A DNA stretch of 64,000 nucleotides from the NCBI GenBank assembly GCA_001464575.1, contig LNFE01000265.1:1-64000 (forward strand), given 5' to 3'. The DNA is from Acidobacteria bacterium Ga0077553. Lineage in GTDB: Bacteria; Acidobacteriota; Terriglobia; Bryobacterales; Bryobacteraceae. A model generated the notes under the pieces. The model searched no databases. It saw only the letters and a list, made by a program, of their open reading frames with translations, and was not told where the DNA came from. Shown here one piece after another: positions 47,278 through 54,426 of the stretch (position 1 is the first letter of the stretch; the number at the start of each line of letters is the position of its first letter). Position numbers and translations under genes: made by a program.

Positions 47278-48222
47278 CTATTGAATTGGGAGCGGAAACT
47301 CGAATGAGACTGTCCCGACTATCAATTGAAAAATGACTTCTGAGGTGCCCTTCTTGGGCGGTTCGAGATAAAGCCTGCCCGTCACCGTCTGGCCCGGTCG
47401 CACGGTGTTTTCGAGCAGGATCTCGTTGGTAAGAGCAGCGATCTTTCTGGAGGCCTGCTCTCTGATCGCCTGCGCGTTTTCCAGAATCCGCCTTCGCGCC
47501 TCGTAGTCGGGAACTCTCGTTCTAGTGGTGCCAGAGTATTGACCACTCGCATAGACCGTGCCATTCGGCCCCGTCGCGCTCCCGTTAACGGCACCGTTCT
47601 CACTGCTCTCGATGGTCGTAGTTGCAGAGTTCGCTCCGGCTTCAGCGAATGCCGTTCTCCACCTCGCGCCCCGGCTGATTTTACGGGCGATGTCGTCGCC
47701 AGTGACCCCTTTCAGAATCTCGGCCGCTCCTCCAGCGCCAATGACTGATACGTTTGCAGGCGATACGAGAATCGATGTCGGCGAGTCGGCGGGACATGAG
47801 ATTAGGATGTCGATGGCGAGGTACTTATCAATCCGCAGCGCGGTCGCGACCAACGTCAGCCTTCCTTTTACTTCAATCGACCGAAAGCGGCGCCCATTCT
47901 CGGACCACTGATCGGCGTAGCTTGCATCGGCAGACCATGGAAACGGCGACAACCCTTTCAGGTTTCGCCGCGCAGCGACTTTGTCCTCCGCCGCCTTCAA
48001 TATCTTCACGGCCTCGCGCCACGGCATCGACTTGTAGTGCTGAAACTTCGCAAGGAGAATCTCATCTCGAGCGATAAACGGAAGCCCGTTGAACAGATCG
48101 CTATCTAAGAGCTCGTCGTAAGTGAGTTTTGCCAGCACCTTCGGCGGATCCAGTGCATGCAGAGTCGGCTGGCTCAGCCATACGGTCATGATCGCGATTG
48201 CGGTCGCCTTAAGCATTGGCAT
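47278..48222 (-). CDS. Exported hypothetical protein, element cargo
   Basis: A 314-residue protein with a signal peptide (about 1-23, AIAIMTVWLSQPTLHA). The mature part has an N-terminal helical section (DELLDSDLFNGLPFIARDEILLAKFQHYKSMPWREAVKILKAAEDKV), a middle with a Ser/Thr/Gly-rich repeat-like stretch (SSENGAVNGSATGPNGTVYASGQYSG), and a C-terminal beta region (VRPGQTVTGRLYLEPPKKGTSEVIFQLIVGTVSFEFPLPI). I recognise no family; the end resembles the pili-assembly or fibronectin-like beta sandwiches that accept ligands. It is upstream of, and likely co-transcribed with, the coiled-coil exported protein. Two exported proteins together as cargo suggest action at the cell surface. Confidence 0.72.
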   Translation of the reverse strand: MPMLKATAIAIMTVWLSQPTLHALDPPKVLAKLTYDELLDSDLFNGLPFIARDEILLAKFQHYKSMPWREAVKILKAAEDKVAARRNLKGLSPFPWSADASYADQWSENGRRFRSIEVKGRLTLVATALRIDKYLAIDILISCPADSPTSILVSPANVSVIGAGGAAEILKGVTGDDIARKISRGARWRTAFAEAGANSATTTIESSENGAVNGSATGPNGTVYASGQYSGTTRTRVPDYEARRRILENAQAIREQASRKIAALTNEILLENTVRPGQTVTGRLYLEPPKKGTSEVIFQLIVGTVSFEFPLPIQ

Positions 48223-48237
48223 CTCGTAAGACCGTGA

Positions 48238-48495
48238 CTATATCACTCTCTCTGAATAGGCGTAGGGCCCCGGCGTCCGGCCTATGTTACTCACGTTCTG
48301 CTCGTAGGTCGTCCCGTTGCGGGTGACGGTGCGGGTGGGGCTATCTATCTTCGGAACTTCCGAAGATGTCTTCTCCCGCCATGCCCGAACGGTTTTCTCA
48401 TCAACGCCCGACGTGCTTCGCGATCTGATTATCACTCAGCCCAGCGCACCGCGGATGGTCCAGCGCACGGCAACGCAGAATCTACGTTCCTGAGT
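48238..48495 (-). pseudogene. Remnant of a ParB/Spo0J-like protein (HTH region), frameshifted
   Basis: Reading the minus strand from about 48495, one frame gives ALDHPRCAGLSDNQIAKHVG; it then needs a one-base shift, after which a second frame gives VDEKTVRAWREKTSSEVPKIDSPTRTV. The joined text is the usual helix-turn-helix and linker of ParB-like proteins on plasmids and islands (SDNxIAxHVGVxxxTVxxxRRE, then a kinked tail DGKTYxxxNIGR). The upstream part is cut by a TAG a few codons earlier, so no complete gene remains. The extra G in a GGG run is the simplest explanation of the shift. It shows that the element or an ancestor carried a partition or transcription factor gene. Confidence 0.6.
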
Positions 48496-48539
48496 CGGTC
48501 CGCGGGAGCCAAGCCGACGCCTGGCCCCCCACCCTGCGC

Positions 48540-48785
48540 CTACGTCCGCCGCGCATCCATCACGCGGTCGAACACTTCTTTCGGCACTCGCACCGTCACC
48601 TTTCGCTTCCCGAACCCGGTCGCGATCAGGCCGGGCTCGCCTTTGAAGATCTTGTACGCGGTGCTGTAGCTCATATGCAGGCGAGACGCGATCGTCTTGA
48701 TCGAAGCCGGCCACTCCGCGTCGTAGGTGATCGGCTTCGGCGGCTCCTGACGCTTGGCGATCAGGTCGCGGATGCGGCGGCGCAT
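48540..48785 (-). CDS. Small HTH DNA-binding protein
   Basis: An 81-residue protein. The centre is a helix-turn-helix (IKTIASRLHMSYSTAYKIFKGEPGLIATGFGKRKVTVRVP), with an N-terminal basic helix. It is of the type of excisionases and island regulators whose helix-turn-helix is followed by a wing-like arginine or lysine stretch. Its start lies 25 bases inside the end of the upstream gene 48761-49198 on the same strand, so the two may be coupled. Confidence 0.62.
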   Translation of the reverse strand: MRRRIRDLIAKRQEPPKPITYDAEWPASIKTIASRLHMSYSTAYKIFKGEPGLIATGFGKRKVTVRVPKEVFDRVMDARRT

Positions 48786-49198
48786 GTTTCCCTCCGGTCT
48801 TGGGTCAGTTCTACAGTCAGTTCGCCGCCCTCTTCAGATCGAGATACGTGGCCCGCACCGAAGCCAAGCGTCTGCAGGTAAGCGGCCGTTAGCATGCCGT
48901 CCTGTATGGAGTCTCCGCCGTGAAGTTCGCGGCATAGGCGAATGGCTTGGGCGACGAGCAACAAGTCAGTGCCGCAGCAATTCCCCATCGCGTAATCGAA
49001 CTCCCGGCGAACGATTGCGTCGACGGCTTTTTGTGACAGGTTCACGCCGAGTTGGACGGCGGGATGCTGCAGGCCTCCGTTCGCAACGCGGAAGTCCGTC
49101 AAGTCCGGCCAGGTCTCGGGCATCTGCCTTGCCGCATCGGCGATAAAGGCGACGGGCTGAAGGCGCGGCTCCGCGCTAGACTCTTCTTTAGGTCTCAT
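48761..49198 (-). CDS. Hypothetical protein, element gene
   Basis: A 145-residue soluble protein with no family recognised. Its middle is helical (NLSQKAVDAIVRREFDYAMGNCCGTDLLLVAQAIRLCRELHGGDS). Two adjacent Cys are seen (Cys73-74 region). It overlaps the small HTH gene at its end. An imperfect palindrome lies about 35 bp upstream (49233-49256), suggesting a controlled promoter. The frame has no homology I can name; the length, the start ATG and the lack of competing frames support it. Confidence 0.55.
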   Translation of the reverse strand: MRPKEESSAEPRLQPVAFIADAARQMPETWPDLTDFRVANGGLQHPAVQLGVNLSQKAVDAIVRREFDYAMGNCCGTDLLLVAQAIRLCRELHGGDSIQDGMLTAAYLQTLGFGAGHVSRSEEGGELTVELTQDRRETCAAASAT

Positions 49199-49232
49199 GA
49201 AACGATTACTCCGTTTTTTGGGATTTAGGAAT

Positions 49233-49256
49233 GCGTAAGGGGTGCAACCCTTGCGC
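49233..49256. promoter_or_regulatory. Palindromic site upstream of the gene at 48761-49198
   Basis: GCGTAAGGG and CCCTTGCGC are near-perfect arms (one T/C difference) separated by six bases. The site lies 35 bp upstream of the minus-strand gene starting at 49198 and 70 bp beyond the stop at 49327. It is not followed by a T-run in either direction, so an operator is more likely than a terminator. Confidence 0.4.
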
Positions 49257-49326
49257 GTTCCGTTACTGGAGAATAACAGCGATTCGCCACAGAATCAATG
49301 ATTTTCCGTAATGGCGGATCTCATGG

Positions 49327-49554
49327 TTAATCGGCGCCGCCGCCACGCCGGCCAGCTTTCTTGCCGGTGAGGGGTTCCGGGCTCCAGTCGGCGAGGCGGC
49401 CGAACCGCGCGAGGCTCAATGCGTTCCGTGCGGCGATGAGTGCCGCGGTTGCCTCGAGCATTTGAGCGTCGGCGCTCGACATCATGCTCTCTATTTGCTC
49501 AGGCGTGAAGGTCCGGCGGACGTCGCGAAGAGCGAATTCTTTGCGGGATGGCAT
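49327..49554 (-). CDS. Small hypothetical protein
   Basis: A 75-residue protein: MPSRKEFALRDVRRTF, then helices EQIESMMSSADAQMLEATAALIAARNALSLARF, then a Gly/Lys/Arg-rich tail. No family recognised. Its promoter region contains one of the repeated AGCT-like operator sites (49566-49583), shared with the opposite gene at 49705, which supports it as a real regulated gene. The C-terminal basic tail would allow DNA or RNA binding, but nothing proves it. Confidence 0.5.
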   Translation of the reverse strand: MPSRKEFALRDVRRTFTPEQIESMMSSADAQMLEATAALIAARNALSLARFGRLADWSPEPLTGKKAGRRGGGAD

Positions 49555-49565
49555 GCCCCATAATT

Positions 49566-49583
49566 GGCTTAACCGCTCAAGTT
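49566..49583 (-). promoter_or_regulatory. Operator-like site O1 (AGCTNNAGCGGNNAAGCT type)
   Basis: The minus strand reads AACTTGAGCGGTTAAGCC, identical over 15 bases (49567-49581) to the sense-strand site at 54429-54443. The site lies 12 bp upstream of the 75-residue gene and about 120 bp before the gene starting at 49705, so it could act on both. A common regulator within the element is inferred. Confidence 0.6.
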
Positions 49584-49704
49584 CGTCAAGGGGAATTGTT
49601 ATGATCGATGAAGGCCGCCTAGGTCGCGCCTCATGAACGCGACTGAAGGCCGAGAGCCCTACTCGGGGGCGGCCACTTCAGCGTAGGGATTCGTCGAGGG
49701 AACG

Positions 49705-50511
49705 ATGGTCGAAGCACGCGAAGACAGTCCCGCGGGATTGGACGCCAAGCAGCATCAGTTAATGGCTGACCTTGAAGTGGTCTTCCGCGAAGGGGTGGAG
49801 CCGCTTCTCGTTGCAGTAAGATCAGGAGACTGCGTTCGTATCACCGATACGCTCGAGGCTTTTGCATTGCAAGCCATGGACGCCGGGGCAGCAGCGTTTT
49901 GGATGTTATTGCGATTCGACGATGGGGCAGAAAAGTTCCGGGAAGCGTTACGGATTTTCATCGACTGCCGTCTTATGCCGGCCGTTCGGGAGGCGGGCCA
50001 GTCTCCAATCGAGTTTGACCGCAGGCTGTATGCTCGGACTCGCGGAGTCATCATTGCGATTGGCGCCAGGGAGGAGACCTGGAACGCAAGGGCGCGACGC
50101 GAATGGGCCAGGCGGGCAGATGCAACCGCCTTAGTAAAAACGGAAGGAGTGGAGTTGGGCTCCGAGGCGACGGTGGCGACCATAGGGGAGGCTCCGGCTG
50201 GCCGAGGCAGTTCACTGAGCGCCGAGTCATGTTCGGCAACTGCCACCAAAGCCACGGTCTCAATGATCGGTGAACCTTTGAAAGTGGAGCAGCTTCTCGA
50301 TCGCGGCGATCGCCGGGGAGCTTACGAGGAGTGGAAGCGGGTCCAGGATGAGCGGGATTCCGGCCGGAAGATTGGTGATCTGATCAAGAAGTCGAAACGC
50401 GATGGCAGGGAGAAAGTCTATCGCGCCGAGTTCGATAAATGGCTTGCCGGAGCCCTCCGCGAAGAGTCCGTAATGACCAAGCGGATTCGTGATTTCCTGC
50501 TCTCAGAGTAG
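49705..50511 (+). CDS. Hypothetical protein with C-terminal helical domain, element gene
   Basis: A 268-residue soluble protein. The N-terminal half is a helical domain (HQLMADLEVVFREGVEPLLVAVRSGD; ALQAMDAGAAAFWMLLRFDDGAEKFREALRIFIDCRLMPAVREAGQSP), then an Ala/Glu/Ser-rich linker and a C-terminal basic helical segment (DRGDRRGAYEEWKRVQDERDSGRKIGDLIKKSKRDGREKVYRAEFDKWLAGALR). The segments KIGDLIKKSKRDGREKVYRAEFDKWL resemble helix-turn-helix proteins that read DNA, but I cannot name a family. It precedes the three 21-bp iterons by 14 bp. It may be a DNA-binding partner of the replication genes. Confidence 0.65.
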   Translation: MVEAREDSPAGLDAKQHQLMADLEVVFREGVEPLLVAVRSGDCVRITDTLEAFALQAMDAGAAAFWMLLRFDDGAEKFREALRIFIDCRLMPAVREAGQSPIEFDRRLYARTRGVIIAIGAREETWNARARREWARRADATALVKTEGVELGSEATVATIGEAPAGRGSSLSAESCSATATKATVSMIGEPLKVEQLLDRGDRRGAYEEWKRVQDERDSGRKIGDLIKKSKRDGREKVYRAEFDKWLAGALREESVMTKRIRDFLLSE

Positions 50512-50525
50512 CGACCGCAATCGCA

Positions 50526-50588
50526 TTTTCCTGACTCGAAACCTGACTTTCCTGACTCGAAACCTGACTTTCCTCACTTGAAACCTGA
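50526..50588 (+). repeat. Three tandem 21-bp iterons upstream of the excisionase-like gene
   Basis: Three adjacent units (50526-50546, 50547-50567 and 50568-50588) each contain TTTCCTGACTCGAAACCTGA or a close variant (the third has TCACTTG). The first two differ at one base only. A 21-bp period places the units on one face of the helix. They end 53 bp before the start of the excisionase-like gene and precede the replication genes, so a control site or a second origin element is possible. Confidence 0.75.
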
Positions 50589-50641
50589 CTTGTTAGGAGC
50601 CCCATACTGCCCTTGTCCCTACTTGGGACCGAGGCAAAACG

Positions 50642-50872
50642 ATGAATGTAGAAATGAATCCGGTGCCATCGCTTCACCGGCCAGAGTTCCGGAATGAACA
50701 CCAGGTAGCCGACTACCTCAACCTCAACGTGTCGACCATTCGGAAGTGGCGGCAAACGGGGAAGGGCCCCAGAGCATTGAAGTTCGGCGCCGCAGTCCGC
50801 TACCGACAGGCCGACGTTGACGAATGGCTCGCCACCCGGCCCGAGATCGGCGGCGAGGGAGCGGCCGCCTAA
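50642..50872 (+). CDS. Excisionase-like helix-turn-helix protein
   Basis: A 76-residue protein with the MerR/excisionase-type helix-turn-helix: RNEHQVADYLNLNVSTIRKWRQTGKGPRALKFGAAVRYRQADVDEWL. In such proteins the conserved GPxxxKxGxxVRYRxxDvxxWl wing binds DNA. It could act as excisionase (Xis) for the integrase or as a regulator (AlpA-like) of the replication genes. Its stop overlaps the start of the next gene by one base (TAATG), so it begins a unit with the next two genes. Confidence 0.85.
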   Translation: MNVEMNPVPSLHRPEFRNEHQVADYLNLNVSTIRKWRQTGKGPRALKFGAAVRYRQADVDEWLATRPEIGGEGAAA

Positions 50873-51645
50873 TGCCGACTCGAAACGGAAGGGCCACCGT
50901 GCCAAGCGGCCCCACTGCACCCACAGACTCCAACGTATCTCGAGATTTGACCCGCCCGCAGCGCTTCGCCTCCGCGGCCGACTTCCTCGCTTCCCTTCCT
51001 CCCCACGACGGGCAACCGCGGCTCGCCACGGCGGCTACGACCCATCTCCGAGCGATTCCTTCGCGATTCAGTCACCGCCCGGAGAGCGTCGACGAACTGC
51101 TGCGGGACTTCATGCTCTTCGCCGTCGGTCGAGCGCTCGCCCCCGGCTGTCCGAGCGGAGGTTTGCTTATCCTGGAGGGGCCAACCGGCCGGCTGCCGAT
51201 GTTGATGTTGTGGGACCCAGGTTCGCTGGCGGGGTGTCGCCACCCCTTAACGGGAATTGGTTACTGGTGGAGGGACAGCGCGGAGGGTCCGCTCATGGCG
51301 TTTGGGTGCGGCCCGAACAATGCCTGGCTCGTGGGGCTCACTGATCTAGGGCAGGAAGTCAATACCGTGCCGATGTCATCATCCGCTGCGGCCTGGGGCT
51401 TTCTCAATCGAGCCCGCTGCGCGAAGTATGGTCCTGTGGGTTACTGCCTCTACTCGACGGCCGCTGCCATCCGGCGTGGCTGGACTGCTGAGATATTGAA
51501 ACTCGATTGCGTGGCGTCGATATCCGTTCCGGATCCGGATCTGCGCCTGATCCGCGCGGACCGCGATCAGCTATGGGCCGAAGCTCTCCGCCTTTATTCG
51601 GAGGGGCGCCGCTGGCGGGAGTTTCCGGAGGACATTCATGGGTAA
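50872..51645 (+). CDS. Hypothetical replication-operon protein with VapE-like C-terminal tail
   Basis: A 257-residue protein starting in a TAATG overlap with the excisionase-like gene. The central part (LLRDFMLFAVGRALAPGC, LILEGPTGRLPMLMLWDPG, GIGYWWRDSAEGPLMAFGCGPNNAWLVGLTDLG) has no family I recognise. The last 45 residues read LIRADRDQLWAEALRLYSEGRRWREFPED, the same kind of segment that in VapE-type helicases follows the FWP motif; the primase-helicase downstream has RIAADREQIWAEAVALFKDGAKWWPDNPK. So part of a VapE-like C-terminus is present twice. It overlaps the next gene by 8 bases. Confidence 0.7.
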   Translation: MPTRNGRATVPSGPTAPTDSNVSRDLTRPQRFASAADFLASLPPHDGQPRLATAATTHLRAIPSRFSHRPESVDELLRDFMLFAVGRALAPGCPSGGLLILEGPTGRLPMLMLWDPGSLAGCRHPLTGIGYWWRDSAEGPLMAFGCGPNNAWLVGLTDLGQEVNTVPMSSSAAAWGFLNRARCAKYGPVGYCLYSTAAAIRRGWTAEILKLDCVASISVPDPDLRLIRADRDQLWAEALRLYSEGRRWREFPEDIHG

Positions 51646-53635
51646 CTACCTCTCCGGCGCCGCGGTTCTATCGGGGTTCGATGAACTGATCGAAAAGCCT
51701 CTGACGGCAGAAGACTACCGCAGCTTGGCCGCCCGCTGGCTGCGTCCCGAGGATGCGGCCGCCGCTGGCCTGTATCGCGTGGACGGGCCGAGCGGGGGCT
51801 ACTTGATGGGTTCGCCCCGCAAGAGCTTCCCTGGCGTCTGTATCCCGTATCGCGACCCGGTTACCGGGGACGTGGTGCTGCAGCGCATCCGCGTGGACGA
51901 TGCCGCCCGGCCCGCCCAGATCGGGCTTGACGGCAAGCGGAAGGCGCCACCGAAGTATCAGGGGGCCATCGCATCGCGAAACCATGGATACTTCCCGCGT
52001 GGAGTGACAGCGGACCACATGGCCGCCGTCGAGATCCCCGTCGTCATCACCGAAGGCGAGTTCAAGACGTTGGCCCTATGGCGCCTCTCCAACCACGAGG
52101 CCGCCGCACCGCGGTTTCTACCCGTCGGTCTCTCGGGGGTTTGGAACTGGAAAGGCCGCATTGGCCGCCGGACGGCTTCTGACGGGACGCGAGAGGACGA
52201 GCACGGCGTCATTCCGGACCTTCGCCGGATCGGGTGGGAAGGCCGCCGAGTCGTGATCGCTTTCGATGCTGACCTGGCCACAAAGCCCCAGGTCGAGGCC
52301 GCCCGCCGAGCCCTATCTCGAGAGCTCCGCAACGCGGGGGCTATCGTCGCTGTACTCGAATGGCCGGCAGCCGAAGGCAAGGGTATCGACGACCGCCTCG
52401 TCACTGTGGGCCCGGAGAAGGTTCTGGCCGATTTCAACGCTCTGGACTTCGACCGGACGACCGGCTGGAAGGCGAAGCTACGCCGGACGGACAAAGACAA
52501 GCCGAAGGCGTTCCTGCTCAATGTGGACATCGCCCTGCGCAACGCGCCCGAATGGGAAGGCGTGTTCGTGTTCAACGAGATCCGGCAACGCGTCTGCGTA
52601 GTCGAGCCACCGCCCATCGGTGGGCCGGTTCCCCGCGATTGGACCGATGCCGACGACACCGCCACGGCGATCTGGATGCAGACCCAGGGTATCGACGTGG
52701 GCCGCGATACAGTTGGGCCCGTGGTGCAAGCGCTGGCGAGAGAGAACAGCGTCAACCCGCTCGCGGATTGGCTCAACTCGCTGCGCTGGGACGGAACGCC
52801 ACGAGTCGATGGCTGGCTGGTGGAATACTTCGGCGTCGAGCCATCGACCTACGCCGCCGCCGTCGGCCGCATGTGGCTGATAAGCTGCGTCGCCCGCGTC
52901 CTGAAGGCAGGACCGGTACAGGCTGACTTCATGTTGGTGCTCGAAGGCGATCAGGGGATCGGCAAGTCAACCGCGCTGCGGGCCTTGGCGGGTGATGAGT
53001 ACTTTTCCGATGGAAGCATCGACCTGCACAACAAAGACGCCCAGCTTCACGCGCTGCGCTACTGGATCCTCGAATGGGGCGAGCTCGACGCGCTGCGGAA
53101 GGCCGAGGTCACCAGTATCAAGGCGTTCATATCGCGCCAGACCGAGAGCTTCCGGCGCCCGTATGGGCATCACATCGAGGAGGTTCCCCGCCGATGCGTA
53201 TTCGCCGGAACAACCAACCGCGGCGACTACCTGAAGGACGAAACAGGAAATAGAAGATTCTGGCCGGTTCGATGCACCCGCGCCGATGCTGCCCGGATCG
53301 CTGCCGACCGAGAGCAAATCTGGGCCGAAGCCGTGGCGCTGTTCAAAGACGGGGCGAAGTGGTGGCCGGACAATCCGAAGATCCTGGAGGCCATTGAAGC
53401 CGAGCAAGCCGAGCGCATGGAGGCTGACCCGTGGCTGCCAGATGTTGAGACATTCGTCGATCAAAAGCGGGAGGTCAGGGCGGAGGCAGTCCTCGCCCAC
53501 CTGGGCATTGATCTTCCCCGGCGTGGCCAACCTGAGCGCAATCGGGTGGGCCGTTGCCTTCGGGCTCTCGGATTCAAGCCGACCTACACCCGAGAGATGG
53601 GCCGATGCTACGTGAGGCCGGAAACATGCTTGTAG
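51638..53635 (+). CDS. Primase-helicase of the Toprim/VapE (P4 alpha-like) type
   Basis: A 665-residue protein. Residues about 1-90 form an N-terminal domain (LTAEDYRSLAARWLRPEDAAAAGLYRVDGPSGGY). A Toprim-like (DUF3854-type) primase region follows, with the Glu of VVITEGEFKTLALW at 140 and the Asp pair of VVIAFDADLA near 210-212. The C-terminal helicase is of the VapE family, with Walker A GDQGIGKST at 437-445, ILEWGEL as Walker B, FAGTTNRGDYLKDETGNRRFWPV near 525-540, and DREQIWAEAVALF. Such proteins start and unwind replication of satellites, P4-like elements and plasmids. The AT-rich repeat block at its 3' end is the likely target. Confidence 0.92.
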   Translation: MGNYLSGAAVLSGFDELIEKPLTAEDYRSLAARWLRPEDAAAAGLYRVDGPSGGYLMGSPRKSFPGVCIPYRDPVTGDVVLQRIRVDDAARPAQIGLDGKRKAPPKYQGAIASRNHGYFPRGVTADHMAAVEIPVVITEGEFKTLALWRLSNHEAAAPRFLPVGLSGVWNWKGRIGRRTASDGTREDEHGVIPDLRRIGWEGRRVVIAFDADLATKPQVEAARRALSRELRNAGAIVAVLEWPAAEGKGIDDRLVTVGPEKVLADFNALDFDRTTGWKAKLRRTDKDKPKAFLLNVDIALRNAPEWEGVFVFNEIRQRVCVVEPPPIGGPVPRDWTDADDTATAIWMQTQGIDVGRDTVGPVVQALARENSVNPLADWLNSLRWDGTPRVDGWLVEYFGVEPSTYAAAVGRMWLISCVARVLKAGPVQADFMLVLEGDQGIGKSTALRALAGDEYFSDGSIDLHNKDAQLHALRYWILEWGELDALRKAEVTSIKAFISRQTESFRRPYGHHIEEVPRRCVFAGTTNRGDYLKDETGNRRFWPVRCTRADAARIAADREQIWAEAVALFKDGAKWWPDNPKILEAIEAEQAERMEADPWLPDVETFVDQKREVRAEAVLAHLGIDLPRRGQPERNRVGRCLRALGFKPTYTREMGRCYVRPETCL

Positions 53636-53829
53636 CGCGTTTCAACCGTTTTGTTGCGCGTTGTAGCGCGTTTTGTAGCGCGTTTAAGTCCAATCTCATC
53701 AACGCTGTAGCGCGTGTTGCGGGTTTATTTCCCAGAAAGATATATGTGTTTGAGCAATATGAAATAGGGAATACATATACGCGGGGGGGTTATATAGGAA
53801 AAGACGCGCTACACGCGCAACGCGCTACA
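53630..53829. other. Putative replication origin: iterons on both sides of an AT-rich block
   Basis: Left of the block the sense-strand iteron TTGTAGCGCGTTT occurs at 53630, 53661 and 53673 (12-bp period for the last two), with variants at about 53651 (TTGTTGCGCGTT) and 53706 (TGTAGCGCGTG). Right of it the reverse-complement ACGCGCTACA recurs at 53804 and 53820, with a related ACGCGCAA between. The middle, about 53718-53800, is AT-rich (AAAGATATATG, GAATACATATAC, TTATATAGG) in a GC-rich element. This layout, directly after the primase-helicase stop, matches origins of P4-like elements and iteron plasmids. Confidence 0.75.
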
Positions 53830-53944
53830 TCGCCCTATGACCCATCGGCGGATCTCAAGAGTCGATCAGCTTCCGACATTGCGGCCGGAGATCCCGCCAG
53901 GTACCAGCAGCCTCAACGCCCCATCCGGGCGCTTTCAAGGACAC

Positions 53945-53948
53945 GGAG
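53945..53948 (+). promoter_or_regulatory. Ribosome binding site deciding the start of the second HTH gene
   Basis: GGAG lies five bases before the ATG at 53954, whereas no such site is present before the earlier ATG at 53837, so the shorter 79-residue reading is preferred. Confidence 0.55.
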
Positions 53949-53953
53949 TGATC

Positions 53954-54193
53954 ATGCGCGAAGACAATGAAAGGCCCGTCCGCATCCGAGACGCCGCATT
54001 CCTGGCCGGCTTGAATCCGGATACCGTCCGTCGCTGGGTTCGACAGGGACGAATCCGGGCATGGGGCCGATGGGGCTACACGTCAGTACTCGTCTCTGAT
54101 CTACTGCCACCGATCGAGCGCAAGCCATCTCAAGGGGTGACCGAAAAGACCGTGCGAAAGGTCACGCCCGCGCCGGGCTCCGGGAAACCCTAA
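53954..54193 (+). CDS. Small HTH protein, excisionase-like
   Basis: A 79-residue protein with the helix-turn-helix IRDAAFLAGLNPDTVRRWVRQGRIRAWGRWGYTSVLVSDLLP, the layout of excisionases and MerR-like island regulators. I chose the start at 53954, with GGAG five bases upstream, over the ATG at 53837, which would add a leader rich in Ser, Pro and Arg. A role as excisionase or origin-bound regulator is likely; two HTH proteins of this type are present in the element. Confidence 0.75.
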   Translation: MREDNERPVRIRDAAFLAGLNPDTVRRWVRQGRIRAWGRWGYTSVLVSDLLPPIERKPSQGVTEKTVRKVTPAPGSGKP

Positions 54194-54375
54194 GGCTGCC
54201 CTTCCTTGCGCTTCTTCGCTGCGGCACTCCGCACCGCGGCTGAGGCGGCTGCAGCCTTCTTCGCCCGCTCTGACCGCTGCTCCGGGGTCATCGCCTCTGC
54301 GGCTCGCTTACCGCCGATCTTTCCGCCCCTTCGGCCCATCTCTCGCATGACCTGCTCGATGACATCCTTCCGCAT
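54190..54375 (-). CDS. Small KGG/RGG-type basic protein
   Basis: A 61-residue protein rich in Arg, Lys, Ala and Gly: MREMGRRGGKIGGKRAAEAMTPEQRSERAKKAAAASAAVRSAAAKKRKE. The pattern GGKIGGKRAxxMTPEQRSExAKKAA is that of small KGG-type proteins common in acidobacterial and other genomes, thought to bind nucleic acid or to be stress-related. The first ATG at 54373-54375 has little RBS support; an internal Met 9 or 12 residues later is possible. Its stop overlaps the convergent HTH gene by 4 bases. Confidence 0.6.
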   Translation of the reverse strand: MRKDVIEQVMREMGRRGGKIGGKRAAEAMTPEQRSERAKKAAAASAAVRSAAAKKRKEGQP

Positions 54376-54382
54376 CCCTCTA

Positions 54383-54400
54383 AGCTAAAGCGGAAAAGCT
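54383..54400 (+). promoter_or_regulatory. Operator-like site O2 (AGCTNNAGCGGNNAAGCT type)
   Basis: The bases AGCTAAAGCGGAAAAGCT fit the same spaced pattern as O3 and O1: AGCT, two bases, AGCGG, two bases, AAGCT. It is 8 bp upstream of the KGG-type gene on the minus strand, and so could repress it; O3 lies 26 bp further on. Confidence 0.5.
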
Positions 54401-54426
54401 GCCGATGCAACTGCGCTCAGCTTGAC

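Noticed and set aside
50384-50920. 178-codon minus-strand frame containing a SQVSSQE repeat
   Set aside because: The protein repeat is only the translation of the three 21-bp iterons; the plus-strand HTH gene is the real one here.
53630-53829. CRISPR array
   Set aside because: The repeats are only about 10-13 bases, overlap or have 12-bp period, occur in both orientations and have no spacers of regular length; an origin fits better.
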